Shown piece after piece: positions 25,692 through 34,615 of a DNA stretch of 64,000 nt. The notes under the pieces are model-generated. The model was not told where the DNA came from. It saw nothing but the letters and a program-made list of their open reading frames with translations, and did not search any database. This DNA is from JALYRV01 sp036675475. Its GTDB lineage: Bacteria > Acidobacteriota > Vicinamibacteria > Vicinamibacterales > SCN-69-37. The DNA lies in NCBI GenBank assembly GCA_036675475.1, contig JAKFEY010000036.1:1-64000 (forward strand), in the 5' to 3' direction. Numbering within the stretch: the stretch's first letter is position 1; the number at the start of each line of letters is the position of its first letter. The position numbers and the translations under genes are program-made.

Positions 25692-26471
25692 GTGACGCAT
25701 CTCGTGCTGCTCGCTCTTCTCGCCCAGCAGACTCCGTTGACGATCGGCGACACGTTCACGATCGACTCGAAAGCACTGGGTGAGACGCGCACCATCAACG
25801 TGTACCGGCCCTCGCCGTACGGCCTCGCCCCCGAGGCGCCGCTGCCGGTGCTGTACATGCCCGACGGCGGCATCCAGGAAGATTTCCTGCACGTCGCCGG
25901 GTTGCTGCAGGTGTCGTCGGGGAATGGGACGATGCGGCCGTTTCTGCTGGTGGGGATTGAGAACACCGAGCGGCGGCGCGACATGACCGGCCCGACGTCG
26001 AACGCGGAGGACAGGAAGATTGCGCCGCGCGTGGGCGGATCGGCGGCATTTCGCGCGTTCATCCGCACCGAGCTGATGCCGGCCATCAAGGCTCGCTACC
26101 GGACGACGGGCGAGACCGCGATTATGGGCGAGTCGCTCGCGGGCCTGTTCGTGGTGGAGACGCTGCTGATCGAACCCGCGCTGTTCGACACCTACATCGC
26201 GTTCGATCCCAGTCTGTGGTGGAACGACGGCGCGCTGGTGTCACAGGCCGGGCGGCTGCCCGAAGGCCTGAAAGACACGAGGCTGTTTCTGGCCGTCAGC
26301 AGCGACGGCGATCGCGCGGATGCGGTGACGCGCTTTGCGGCGGCGCTGTCCGCCCAGAAGCCGGCGCGGATCTCGTTTACGTTCGAGCGGATGGACAAGG
26401 AAACGCACGCAACGATCTACCATCCGGCAGCGCTGCGTGCTGTTCGAAGCCTGTTCTCTATCAGCAGATAG
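25692..26471 (+). CDS. Putative esterase (esterase D/IroE-like alpha/beta-hydrolase)
   Basis: The 259-residue protein starts with GTG and a short signal-like segment (THLVLLALLAQQ). It then follows the esterase-D pattern: INVYRP strand, VLYMPDGGIQED and the nucleophile elbow GESLAGLFV. Catalytic Asp and His are expected in the region RLFLAVSSDGD and near HATIYHP. Family members hydrolyse siderophore or thiol esters. Operon context gives no further clue because the gene stands between divergent and convergent neighbours. Confidence 0.85.
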   Translation: MTHLVLLALLAQQTPLTIGDTFTIDSKALGETRTINVYRPSPYGLAPEAPLPVLYMPDGGIQEDFLHVAGLLQVSSGNGTMRPFLLVGIENTERRRDMTGPTSNAEDRKIAPRVGGSAAFRAFIRTELMPAIKARYRTTGETAIMGESLAGLFVVETLLIEPALFDTYIAFDPSLWWNDGALVSQAGRLPEGLKDTRLFLAVSSDGDRADAVTRFAAALSAQKPARISFTFERMDKETHATIYHPAALRAVRSLFSISR

Positions 26472-26493
26472 CTGCTGCCACCGCGTTGATTGG

Positions 26494-26524
26494 TGGGGAC
26501 AGGTGTCGAAGAGACCTGTCCCCA
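26494..26524. terminator. Hairpin between convergent genes (repeat family)
   Basis: An 11-bp stem (TGGGGACAGGT with ACCTGTCCCCA) encloses a 9-nt loop between two convergent genes. There is no clear U-tract. A near copy of the same hairpin occurs at 62392-62418, so it is probably a dispersed repeat that can also end transcription. Confidence 0.55.
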
Positions 26525-26565
26525 TCAGGGGTGTGAGCAGCTTGATGTCGTACGAGACTCTCTGT

Positions 26566-27267
26566 CTAGAACCCGATCGTCGCGCGGACCGTGACCGGCA
26601 CGGTGTAGAAGCTGTGCTCGATGGGCGACTTCAGTTTGTTGTAGGCGAACTTCATGGCGATCTCGACGCCGATGGGGCCGACGCTGAGGCCGCCGCCGCC
26701 CTCGCCGAAGACGCGGCCGCCGGTGCCGTGCGCGGAGTCGAGGCGGCCGACGCCGCCGATGACATACGCGTGGCTGCCGAGCCCCCAGCCGGGCGAGCGG
26801 TCGGCAAAGATGACGCCGAGGCCGGCGTCATACGCCTTGGCATCCACCAGCTCGTACGACGACACGTTGGACGGGCCGTCGAAGCGCGCGCTGAATGAGG
26901 GCAGATTCTCGAACGAGCCTTTCAGCATCAGCGTCGGACCCGCCGAGGAGCCGAACGGATAGACGGCCACGCCAAACCCGCGCGAGCGGCGCTTGTACTC
27001 GAGCACGTCGACCTGCGTGAGGCCGCCGTCGCCGCGGCTTTCGTAATCCCAGTCCTTGCGCTGCGACGTGCCGAGCTCGCGCCCGACGAGCTGCTCGAAG
27101 GGCGCTTCCTTCAGATGCAGCGGCATCATGTTGAGCCAGTCGGTGCTGACGGCGAAATACTGCTTCCGCGCCTTCGGCTTGAACTGCCGTGACGACTGCG
27201 CGGAGACTTCTGCGGAGGACGCAACCAGCAGGGCTGCGCCCAGGAGGCACACGTAAATCTTCTTCAT
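26566..27267 (-). CDS. Putative outer-membrane beta-barrel protein
   Basis: The 233-residue protein has a signal peptide (KKIYVCLLGAALLVAS ... SAQ, residues 1-24), then a basic segment and alternating amphipathic strands rich in Gly and aromatic residues. It ends with Phe (TVRATIGF), the usual C-terminal signature for outer-membrane barrel insertion. About 10 strands can be guessed. Family and function are unknown. Confidence 0.68.
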   Translation of the reverse strand: MKKIYVCLLGAALLVASSAEVSAQSSRQFKPKARKQYFAVSTDWLNMMPLHLKEAPFEQLVGRELGTSQRKDWDYESRGDGGLTQVDVLEYKRRSRGFGVAVYPFGSSAGPTLMLKGSFENLPSFSARFDGPSNVSSYELVDAKAYDAGLGVIFADRSPGWGLGSHAYVIGGVGRLDSAHGTGGRVFGEGGGGLSVGPIGVEIAMKFAYNKLKSPIEHSFYTVPVTVRATIGF

Positions 27268-27347
27268 TTGTGTGGAAGCTGCCGGGGAGCAGGTTCACTG
27301 CACGTTATTGCTGAGATAAGCTGTCGCCGGAGACTGGATTTTACCAC

Positions 27348-28448
27348 GTGTCACACCCGATTCTTGCTGCCGTCATGACGGCGCCGCGCGCGCCGATTGA
27401 AGTGCGCGAGTTCCGCGCACCTCAGCTGGCCGAGGGCTCCGCGCTGCTGCGCACGTCCTTCTCCGAAGTCTGCGGCACCGACGTGCATCTATGGCACGGG
27501 CGGCTCGCCGGCGTGCCCTATCCGATCATTCCCGGCCACGTCACGGCGGGCGTGCTCGAGCAGGCGCGCGGCCAGGCCGTGGCGATCGACGGCACCCGAA
27601 TTCATGAAGGCGATCGCGTGGTGTTTTTCGACGTGCATCGCACGTGCGGCCGCTGCATGGCGTGCACGGTCAACCGCACGCCCACGCGCTGCGCGTCGCG
27701 CCGCGTCTATGGCATCACCGATTCGGCGGCCGAGGGGCTGTTCGGCGGATGGTCGCAGGCGGTGTATCTGGAGCCGGGCGTGGTGCTCGCGAAGCTGCCC
27801 GACCGCGTGACGTTCGAGGATTACATCGGCGGCGGATGCGGACTGCTCACCGCCGTACACGGCATCGAGCGCGCGTCGATCCAGCTTGGCGACACGGTTG
27901 TCGTGCAGGGCACCGGCGCCGTCGGCCTGAGCCTGATCGCGCTCGCGCGCATTGCCGGCGCGGGCACGATCATCGCCATCGGCGCGCCGCCGGATCGGCT
28001 GGCGATGGCCGCGCGCATGGGCGCCGACGTCACGCTCGATCTGGATCGCACGCCACCCGACGAGCGGCGGCAGCGCGTGTCGGACCTCACCGGCGGCCAG
28101 CTGGCCGACGTCGTAATCGAAGCGGCCGGATCCGCCGCCGCCATCGAAGAAGGCCCGAACCTCGCGCGCAACGGCGGCCGCTACGTGATCGTCGGCCACT
28201 ACACGAACGTCGGCGACAGCCGCCTCAACGCGCACGAACAGATCAACCGCAAGCATCTCGAGATTCGCGGATGCTGGGGCAGCGAAGCCGGACACTTCCT
28301 GCGCGCGCTCCGCATCCTCGAGTGCCACGCGCGCCACGTGCCGTGGCACGCGATCGGCGCGAAGACCTACAGCCTGCACGAGCTCAACGAAGCCCTCGCC
28401 GAAGCCGAGGCCCTCACGGTCCTCAAGGCCCTCGTCAAACCGAACTAG
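27348..28448 (+). CDS. Zinc-dependent alcohol dehydrogenase-like protein
   Basis: The 366-residue MDR protein has the catalytic-zinc site in EVCGTDVHLWHG (Cys42, Asp45) with GHVTAG downstream, and structural-zinc cysteines at 100, 103, 106 and 115. The Rossmann loop is GTGAVGLSLIALA. It resembles sorbitol/threonine-type dehydrogenases, but the GHE of typical members is replaced by GHV. It starts with GTG without a ribosome-binding site, and the substrate is unknown. Confidence 0.87.
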   Translation: MSHPILAAVMTAPRAPIEVREFRAPQLAEGSALLRTSFSEVCGTDVHLWHGRLAGVPYPIIPGHVTAGVLEQARGQAVAIDGTRIHEGDRVVFFDVHRTCGRCMACTVNRTPTRCASRRVYGITDSAAEGLFGGWSQAVYLEPGVVLAKLPDRVTFEDYIGGGCGLLTAVHGIERASIQLGDTVVVQGTGAVGLSLIALARIAGAGTIIAIGAPPDRLAMAARMGADVTLDLDRTPPDERRQRVSDLTGGQLADVVIEAAGSAAAIEEGPNLARNGGRYVIVGHYTNVGDSRLNAHEQINRKHLEIRGCWGSEAGHFLRALRILECHARHVPWHAIGAKTYSLHELNEALAEAEALTVLKALVKPN

Positions 28449-28483
28449 CGCGGCGCTCGGACGGAGTCGTGTCTGGCGCAGCG

Positions 28484-28627
28484 GGCGTGAGCGAGACGCT
28501 CGCGGGAGCCCGATGCGTTGCGCAGCGCCGCTATGGTGGCGGTCGCTCGCTCACGCCGAACGCGAGGTATTTCCGCCCGCCTCCTCCGCGTTCTGATCAA
28601 GTCGGCGGGCAGAAACACCTCGCATTC
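28484..28627. repeat. Paired inverted repeats in a 200-bp gap
   Basis: Outer arms GGCGTGAGCGAG (28484) and CTCGCTCACGCC (28546) pair perfectly over 12 bp. Directly after them, 24-bp arms at 28558-28581 and 28604-28627 pair with three mismatches around 22 bp. No coding frame fits this gap between convergent genes. The structure suggests a dispersed palindromic element or terminator region. Confidence 0.65.
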
Positions 28628-28650
28628 GGCCACGCTCGCGCGGGCGCGCG

Positions 28651-29385
28651 TCAGCGCGGCGCGAGCAGGGCGTCGATGACCTGCTTCATCTGCTCGAACG
28701 GCACGGCCCCGCGGATGGAGCGGATGATGCGGAAGGAGCCGCTGGCGTCGGCGACGCCGAGATACATCTGCGGCGTGCCGTCGGCCCCGAGCTGCGTGGC
28801 GCGGTCCACGCTGGCGCGCACCGGCGCCTGCATGCGGCCGCTGTCGAGGCACGCGTCGAACGTCGCGCGATCGAGGCCGACCTCCGACGCGAGCTGCTTC
28901 AGCCGATCGACGCCGTGCGTGCCGGCGGGCGAAAACAGCCGCTGGTGCATGTCCCAGAACTTGCCCTGCTCGCCGCTGCAGCGCGCGGCTTCGTGCGCCT
29001 TCAGCGCGGCCGGGTGCAGCTGATCGATCGGAAAGTCCATGAAGACGTAGCGCAGCTTGCCCGTGGAGATGTACTCGCGCTCGAGCTCCGGCATCGTCTG
29101 CGTGAAGTGCCGGATGCAGAAGGGGCACTCGTAGTCGGAGAACTCGACCAGCACGAGCGGCGCGTCGGCCCGGCCGCGCGACGGCGCCGTGCCGAGCGAG
29201 AGCGACGCGGAGCGCACGCCCATGGCCTGCTGCAGGCGGCGCAGCTCCTCGGCGAGTTGCGCCTGTTGCAGCTTCAACGCCTCGACTTCACGCCGCAGCG
29301 TTTCGACCTCCTGGCCTTGCGCGCAGGCCGGCGCGGCCAGGGCAAGCGCAATCGCGGCCACGGCGGGAATGAGTCTCAGACGCAT
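28651..29385 (-). CDS. DsbA-family thioredoxin-fold lipoprotein
   Basis: The 244-residue protein starts with a lipoprotein signal (LALAAPAC, Cys21). A heptad coiled coil (about 26-54, EVEALKLQQAQLAEELRRLQ) precedes the thioredoxin fold. The active site is CPFC (Cys87/Cys90) in LVEFSDYECPFC, and the cis-Pro loop is DGTPQMY. It fits periplasmic DsbA/DsbG-type oxidoreductases of the BdbD kind. The coiled coil may mediate dimerisation, as in DsbG-like isomerases. No DsbB-like partner is adjacent. Confidence 0.9.
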   Translation of the reverse strand: MRLRLIPAVAAIALALAAPACAQGQEVETLRREVEALKLQQAQLAEELRRLQQAMGVRSASLSLGTAPSRGRADAPLVLVEFSDYECPFCIRHFTQTMPELEREYISTGKLRYVFMDFPIDQLHPAALKAHEAARCSGEQGKFWDMHQRLFSPAGTHGVDRLKQLASEVGLDRATFDACLDSGRMQAPVRASVDRATQLGADGTPQMYLGVADASGSFRIIRSIRGAVPFEQMKQVIDALLAPR

Positions 29386-29412
29386 CGAGCGATCCTATCA
29401 GGCATGCTTGGA

Positions 29413-29501
29413 CGGAGACACACTTGACTCGCCGTGGTAGTCGGGCGCCTCGCCCGTCACAGCGCTCGGCAGGCTACCACGGCAAGTCAAGTGGTTTCCG
29501 G
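29413..29501. repeat. Dispersed palindromic element, copy A
   Basis: Arms at 29421-29440 and 29474-29493 pair over 20 bp with one mismatch, and weaker pairing continues outward. The core arm is CACTTGACTCGCCGTGGTAG. Copies B and C lie at 42558-42646 and 48171-48258. This copy supplies the stop codon of the carboxymuconolactone decarboxylase-like gene. Confidence 0.9.
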
Positions 29502-29873
29502 GACTGTGTGTGGCGGTCCGGCCTGGCCGCCGGCGATGCCTTCGACCTCGTCGAGCGTCGCCACCGCCCGGCGCAGATGCGGAATCGTGATCGAGCCGCC
29601 GACAACCAGCCCGATGTTGAAGGCGTCGAGAAACTCGGCGCGGGTCACGCCTTCTTCCTTGCAGCGAATGACGTGATACGTCACGCAGTCGTCGCAGCGC
29701 AGCACGAGCGACGCCACGAGGCCGAGCAGCTCCTTCGTCTTCACCGGCAGCGCGCCGCGTTCGTACGCGCGCGTGTCGAGCGCGAAAAACCGCTTGATCT
29801 CGAGGTTGTCGCTCTCGAGAATGCGCGCGTTCATCGTTTCGCGGAATTTCCGGAAGTCCTCGAGTGATCTCAT
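29487..29873 (-). CDS. Carboxymuconolactone decarboxylase/AhpD-like protein
   Basis: The 128-residue protein has the AhpD core KELLGLVASLVLRCDDCVTYH, split here as KELLGLVASLVLR and CDDCVTYH; the CxxC-xxx-His motif is the peroxidatic or decarboxylase site. It also contains EFLDAFNIGLVVGG. Members are small helical trimers acting as peroxidase adaptors or lactone decarboxylases. Its ATG overlaps the previous gene's stop by 4 nt. The last residues and stop (PETT*) come from palindromic element A. Confidence 0.88.
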   Translation of the reverse strand: MRSLEDFRKFRETMNARILESDNLEIKRFFALDTRAYERGALPVKTKELLGLVASLVLRCDDCVTYHVIRCKEEGVTRAEFLDAFNIGLVVGGSITIPHLRRAVATLDEVEGIAGGQAGPPHTVPETT

Positions 29874-30199
29874 AGGTCAAGAATACGTCCGCCGGGCGCC
29901 AGCTTCGCGCGCAGCTCCTCCGCGAGGTCGATGCCATGCCCGCCCGACGCCAGGATCAGCTCGAACGGCCCGGCGACCTTCCGCAGGAACAGCGCCGGCT
30001 CGCCCACCATGACGCTGACGCGCCGGGCGACGCCTTCGCGCTCGAAGTGCGCGATCGCGCGGGCCGCCGCGTGGCGGTCGCCGTCGATGCAGATCATCAG
30101 GCCGTCGGCCGGCAGGCGCTTTGCGGCGGCGAGCACGCCCTCGCGATCGCTGCGGCCGACGACGAGCACGCGGCGCGGCGTTTGTGCGGTTTGTGACAC
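29870..30199 (-). CDS. Small Rossmann-like, methyltransferase-related protein (109 aa)
   Basis: The sequence resembles a piece of an O-methyltransferase fold: ADGLMICIDGDRHAAARA resembles the SAM-binding acidic loop, and PFELILASGG the following strand. It is about half the usual length of the family. The GTG start at 30199 is the best one that keeps clear of the divergent pyruvate kinase gene; other starts remain possible. It overlaps the AhpD-like gene by ATGA. It may be a truncated or minimal family member. Confidence 0.55.
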   Translation of the reverse strand: MSQTAQTPRRVLVVGRSDREGVLAAAKRLPADGLMICIDGDRHAAARAIAHFEREGVARRVSVMVGEPALFLRKVAGPFELILASGGHGIDLAEELRAKLAPGGRILDL

Positions 30200-30232
30200 G
30201 GCTCCCGCGATTGTAAGCTGTGACGATTGTCG

Positions 30233-31687
30233 ATGCGCCACACCCGCATAATTGCCACACTTGGCCCGTCCACCAGCGCTCCCGACACGATCCGCGCGCT
30301 CGTCGACGCCGGCGTCGACATTTTCCGCCTCAATTTCTCGCACGGCACGCATGAGTCGCATGCCGCCCTGGTCACCAGCGTGCGCAGGGCCTCGCAGGAT
30401 GCCGGACGCTTCGTCGCGATTCTGCAGGATCTGCCCGGCCCGAAAATCCGCATCGGCCGGCTGCCCGAGCCGGTGCTGCTGCTGCCGGGCGCGACCCTGC
30501 GGCTCGAACACGGCGACTTCGACGGCAACGTCTCGCGCGTGTCGGTCGCCTTCGCCGGCCTCATCCAGGCGGCGCAGCCCGGCGATCACCTGCTGGTCGA
30601 CGATGGGCGCATCGAGCTGCGCGTGGTGTCGCGCGAACCGGGCGTGCTCATCACCGAAGTGCTCAACGGGGGCACGCTCACCGGCAAGAAGGGCATCAAC
30701 GCGCCGGGCATTTCGCTGCCCCCGTCGGCCATCACCGAGCGCGACGCGTCGAATCTGCGCTTCGGCCTCTCGATCGGCATCGACATCGTCGCGGTGAGCT
30801 TCGTGCAGTCGGCCGATGACGTGCGCGCGGCCCGGAAGATTCTCGAGGAGGAAGGGAAGGGGCACGTGCCGATCGTCGCGAAGATTGAGCGGCCGCAGGC
30901 CCTGCTCGAGATCGACGCGATCCTCAACGAAGCCGACGGCCTGATGGTGGCGCGCGGGGATCTCGGGCTCGAGATGCCGCTCGAGCGGGTGCCGACCGTG
31001 CAGAAGGATCTCGTGCGCCGCGCGCGGCGCGAGGGCGTGCCGGTGATTGTGGCCACGCAGGTGTTCGACTCGATGCGCGCCGAGCCGCGCCCGACACGCG
31101 CCGAGGTCAGCGACGCCGCCAACGCCGTCGCCGACGGCGCCGACGGCATCATGCTGTCGGACGAAACGGCCGCCGGCGCGTATCCGCTGCGCGCGGTGCA
31201 GATGCTCGACGCGGTCATTCGCGAAGCCGAAGCGATGCCGGGCGGCGTCGACCGCCGCACCATGCCGGTGCTGGACGATCCGATCTTTTCATTGCACGGC
31301 CGCGCGCTCTGCGAGGCGGCCGTCACGCTCGCCACCAGCGGCGAGGCCGACGCCATCGTCGCCGTCACGCGCAACGGCAAGACGGCGCGGCTCCTCTCGG
31401 CATTCCGCCCGCGCGCGCCGATTTTCGCGGCCACGACGTTCGCGGCCACGGCAGCGCGGCTGGCCCTGCTCTGGGGCGTCACGCCGGTCCTGTGCGGCGC
31501 GGAAGGACGCGAGGGAACGGAGCGGGGCGCAGGGGGCCCCGCCGAGAGCATCGATGGTGTCCGGGATTCACTGGTCGAACGCGGGTTGCTGGCCCACGAC
31601 GCCGTCGTCGTCTTCGTGCGCGTCAGCGCCGACCGCGCGCATCCGCATTCGAACTTTCTTCACCTTCAGCAGATCGGACAACCGTGA
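30233..31687 (+). CDS. pyk: Pyruvate kinase
   Basis: The 484-residue enzyme converts phosphoenolpyruvate and ADP to pyruvate and ATP, the last step of glycolysis. Diagnostic segments are TRIIATLGPSTSAP at the N-terminus, ILQDLPGPKIRIG, the catalytic Lys and metal site KIERPQALLEIDAI, MVARGDLGLEMP and MLSDETAAGAYP. The B domain (about 70-165) and the C-terminal allosteric domain are complete. An insertion rich in Gly/Glu lies near residues 424-440. Its stop overlaps the nhaA GTG by 4 nt. Confidence 0.96.
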   Translation: MRHTRIIATLGPSTSAPDTIRALVDAGVDIFRLNFSHGTHESHAALVTSVRRASQDAGRFVAILQDLPGPKIRIGRLPEPVLLLPGATLRLEHGDFDGNVSRVSVAFAGLIQAAQPGDHLLVDDGRIELRVVSREPGVLITEVLNGGTLTGKKGINAPGISLPPSAITERDASNLRFGLSIGIDIVAVSFVQSADDVRAARKILEEEGKGHVPIVAKIERPQALLEIDAILNEADGLMVARGDLGLEMPLERVPTVQKDLVRRARREGVPVIVATQVFDSMRAEPRPTRAEVSDAANAVADGADGIMLSDETAAGAYPLRAVQMLDAVIREAEAMPGGVDRRTMPVLDDPIFSLHGRALCEAAVTLATSGEADAIVAVTRNGKTARLLSAFRPRAPIFAATTFAATAARLALLWGVTPVLCGAEGREGTERGAGGPAESIDGVRDSLVERGLLAHDAVVVFVRVSADRAHPHSNFLHLQQIGQP

Positions 31688-32802
31688 AGCTCTGGCGCCT
31701 CGTCATCGACAACTCCCTGTTGCTGGTCGCGGGCGCGCTCGCCGCGCTCATCTGGGCAAACACGGACCTCCAGAGCTACGAGCATTACGCGCACGCCATT
31801 CATTTCGCGGTGAACGACATCGGGATGGTGTTCTTCTTCGCGCTTGCGGCGAAGGAAGTGTTCGAGGCGACGCTCCCGGGCGGCGCGCTCGCGTCGCCGC
31901 GCAAGGCGGCCACGCCGCTGCTCGCGGCCGTCGGCGGCATGGCCGCGCCGGCGCTCATTTACATCGGCATCGTTTCGGCCACTGGCAGCCCCGAGCTCGC
32001 GCGCGGCTGGGCCATTCCGTGCGCCACCGACATCGCGTTCTCATATCTCGCCGTCATCGCGGTATTCAATCGCACGCATCCGGCGGTGCCATTCCTGTTG
32101 CTGCTGGCCATTGCCGACGATGCGCTCGGGTTGATTGTGCTGGCGGTGTTCTATCCGAGCGGCGCGGTGTCGGCCGGCAAGCTCGTGGCGTGGCTGCTGC
32201 CGGCGATGGCATTTGCCGAACTGATGCGGCGGCGAAAGATCAAGCCGTACTGGCCGTACATTTTTGGCTGCGGTGCGCTGTCGTGGACCGGCATGTACCT
32301 GGGCGGCCTGCATCCGGCGCTCGCCTTGGTGCCGATCATCCCCCTGATGCCGCATGCCAGGCGCGATCTCGGCATGTTCGACGACCGCGAGCCCGCGCAG
32401 ACCGACACGCTGAACCGCTTCGAGCACGACTTCAAGGTGCCCGTGCAGATCATCCTGTTCTTCTTCGGCTTCGCGAACGCGGGGGTGCCGTTGTCATCGG
32501 TCGGCACGATCACCTGGGCCGTGCTGGTTGCCCTCGTCGTCGGCAAGCCGCTGGGCATTCTGGTGGCCACCGCGGTGGGACAGATGGTGGGCTTCGAGCG
32601 CGCGCCCGGCCTCGACTACCGCGCCGTCGCGGTGCTCGGCATCGCGGCGGGCATCGGCTTCACCGTCGCGCTGTTCTTCACGACCGCCGCATTCCCCGAT
32701 GGCGGCGCCACGCTCAACGCGGCCAAGATGGGCGCGCTTCTCAGCTTCGGCGCGCTGCCGCTCACGATACTGGCGGCGCGCCTGCTCGGCGTGACCCGCT
32801 GA
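31684..32802 (+). CDS. nhaA: Na+/H+ antiporter NhaA
   Basis: The 372-residue inner-membrane antiporter has about 12 helices. Key motifs are AIPCATDIAFSYLAV and LAIADDALGLIVLAVFY, whose adjacent Asp pair corresponds to the sodium-binding Asp163-Asp164 of E. coli NhaA. It ends with the GIAAGIGFTVALFFT helix. It starts with GTG, coupled to the pyk stop. The link to pyruvate kinase may simply be operon packing. Confidence 0.93.
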   Translation: MKLWRLVIDNSLLLVAGALAALIWANTDLQSYEHYAHAIHFAVNDIGMVFFFALAAKEVFEATLPGGALASPRKAATPLLAAVGGMAAPALIYIGIVSATGSPELARGWAIPCATDIAFSYLAVIAVFNRTHPAVPFLLLLAIADDALGLIVLAVFYPSGAVSAGKLVAWLLPAMAFAELMRRRKIKPYWPYIFGCGALSWTGMYLGGLHPALALVPIIPLMPHARRDLGMFDDREPAQTDTLNRFEHDFKVPVQIILFFFGFANAGVPLSSVGTITWAVLVALVVGKPLGILVATAVGQMVGFERAPGLDYRAVAVLGIAAGIGFTVALFFTTAAFPDGGATLNAAKMGALLSFGALPLTILAARLLGVTR

Positions 32803-32823
32803 CGGCGCCACGTCTGAGCCCGG

Positions 32824-33294
32824 TCACACCGCGTGTTGTTCGGCCAGCCGTTTGAGTGCGGCGAGCGACGAGTGCCAGCCGCGCGCGATCAGTTCGTAAT
32901 AACGATCCCAGCGCGGTGACGGCTCGTGGCCGCGCTGCTGCACGGTCAGCGCGCAGCCATCGCCATCCGGCGCGCAGGTGACGTGCAGGCTCATGGGGCC
33001 GATCGGGTCGCCCGACGGCGGCAGCCACCAGCATTCCGCGACGGTGAACTCGCGCCCGTCGCGCACGTCGATCACAGTGCCGTGGAAGACACCGCCCAGC
33101 GGGCCGAGCCGGTCGTCAACCCACTCGCTGGTTTTCCACTCGACGGCATACACGCCGAGCGCGACCGGCGTGGTGACCGAGCGCACCGCCTGCCACCAGG
33201 CGGCAAGTGCGTGCGGATCGAAGAACGCCTGGAACACCGCCGCGGGCGGCGCGGCGATGGTCATCGTGTGCTCGAACGCTCTAGGATTTCGCAC
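32824..33294 (-). CDS. SRPBCC/AHSA1-domain protein
   Basis: About 156 residues with the START-like fold of the AHSA1 group: FEHTMTIAAPPAAVFQAFFD, split at the cap, followed by ALAAWW and ending with HSSLAALKRLAEQHAV. Such proteins bind hydrophobic ligands or act as co-chaperone-like domains. The GTG start overlaps the cytochrome gene by 14 nt; an internal ATG at 33264 is the alternative. No regulator of the ArsR type, a frequent partner, is adjacent. Confidence 0.82.
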   Translation of the reverse strand: MRNPRAFEHTMTIAAPPAAVFQAFFDPHALAAWWQAVRSVTTPVALGVYAVEWKTSEWVDDRLGPLGGVFHGTVIDVRDGREFTVAECWWLPPSGDPIGPMSLHVTCAPDGDGCALTVQQRGHEPSPRWDRYYELIARGWHSSLAALKRLAEQHAV

Positions 33295-33709
33295 GCAGCG
33301 ACTGGACGTAGCCGACCAGCGTCCACACCTGCTCGGTGGTGAGCTTGTCCTTGAAGGCCGGCATCTTCGGCTTCTGGCGCCCGCTGAGAATCTTGTGGAA
33401 GACGATGCCGTCGGGGTTGCGGTCGGCGCGGGCCGCGCTGGTGAGATCCATGCGCGCTTTGTATTTCGGATCGGCGTCCGAGCCGTCGCCCTTGCCCTGC
33501 GGCCCATGGCAGCGCTGGCAATTCTCACGGAAGATCCTTCGTCCCGCCGCGAGCGTCGCCGGCGTAACGGCCACCGGATTCTTCTCGTCGGCGGCGGTCG
33601 CCGGAAGCTGCCAGCCCGTGCCCTGCGCGGCGGTTACCGACGCCGCCAACCATAGCAGTGCGCATGCCGCCGCGATGCGCGTGCCCCGGTGATGCCGCTG
33701 CCCGATCAT
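33281..33709 (-). CDS. Secreted c-type cytochrome
   Basis: The 142-residue protein has a signal peptide (AAACALLWLAASVTAAQ) and one haem motif, CQRCH (Cys64, Cys67, His68). The axial Met is likely in KPKMPAFKD. The tail TTEQVWTLVGYVQSL is typical of class I cytochrome c domains. It probably serves as a soluble electron carrier. Whether it feeds the distant NirK/NosZ proteins cannot be told. Confidence 0.93.
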   Translation of the reverse strand: MIGQRHHRGTRIAAACALLWLAASVTAAQGTGWQLPATAADEKNPVAVTPATLAAGRRIFRENCQRCHGPQGKGDGSDADPKYKARMDLTSAARADRNPDGIVFHKILSGRQKPKMPAFKDKLTTEQVWTLVGYVQSLRAKS

Positions 33710-33732
33710 GCGGCGATGATACAGTTTTTCTA

Positions 33733-34596
33733 ATGGCGATGGACAAGAAGCGGGCCTACTTCGATGAGGACTTCCTGCGCAGCGACGAGGCGCGGCCGGT
33801 CCGGATTCTCTCGGAATATCTCGATCCCCTGCGGCGCTTCAAGCGCGAGAACATCCAGGACACCGTCGTCTTCTTCGGATCGGCGCGCGTGCAGAGCCGC
33901 CATGCGGCGCGCCGCGCGCACGCCAGGGTGCGCGGCATTCCCGAGGCGAAGCGCCAGGCCACGCATGAAGCGGAAATGAAGCGCCTGGCCAAGGCGGTGG
34001 AGTGGTCGCGCTATTACGAAGAGGCGCGGCAGCTGGCCGGCATGCTGACGACGTGGTCGCTGGCGCTGCCGACCGAGCACCACCGGTTCGTCGTGTGCTC
34101 GGGCGGCGGGCCCGGCATCATGGAGGCGGCCAACCGCGGCGCGCGCGAGGCGGGCGGCAAGAGCATCGGCCTGAACATCAGCCTGCCGTACGAACAGGGC
34201 GTCAACCGCTACGTCAACGCCGACCTCGCGTTCGAGTTCCACTACTTCTTCATGCGGAAGTTCTGGTTCGCGTATCTGGCCAAGGCGCTGGTGATCTTTC
34301 CCGGGGGCTTCGGCACGCTCGACGAGATGTTCGAAATCCTGACGCTCGCGCAAACCGAAAAGCTCTCGAAAGAGCTGAAGGTCATTCTCTACGGCACCGA
34401 CTACTGGGATCCGATCTTGGACTTCGGGCCGCTGGTGGAGTGGGGGGCGATCGAGCGGCAGGATCTGCAGCTGATGGAGCGCGTGAACACGCCCGAGGAC
34501 GCCTTCGCCTCGCTCAAGGCGCACCTGATCAAGCACATCGAGCCCGAGACGAAGCAGGAGCGGAAGGCGCCGGGCCTGGCCAGGACCCGCAGTTGA
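33733..34596 (+). CDS. LOG family protein (TIGR00730-like, long form)
   Basis: The 287-residue protein has the lysine-decarboxylase-like Rossmann fold with GGGPGIMEAANRGA and the motif PGGFGTLDEMFE. These motifs mark LOG phosphoribohydrolases, which release free cytokinin-type bases or act on nucleotides. The extra N-terminal part (residues 1-80, DEARPVRILSEYLDP) is typical of the longer bacterial form. A divergent cytochrome gene lies 23 bp away. Confidence 0.9.
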   Translation: MAMDKKRAYFDEDFLRSDEARPVRILSEYLDPLRRFKRENIQDTVVFFGSARVQSRHAARRAHARVRGIPEAKRQATHEAEMKRLAKAVEWSRYYEEARQLAGMLTTWSLALPTEHHRFVVCSGGGPGIMEAANRGAREAGGKSIGLNISLPYEQGVNRYVNADLAFEFHYFFMRKFWFAYLAKALVIFPGGFGTLDEMFEILTLAQTEKLSKELKVILYGTDYWDPILDFGPLVEWGAIERQDLQLMERVNTPEDAFASLKAHLIKHIEPETKQERKAPGLARTRS

Positions 34597-34615
34597 GTGG
34601 TCGCGTCAGCAGCCG

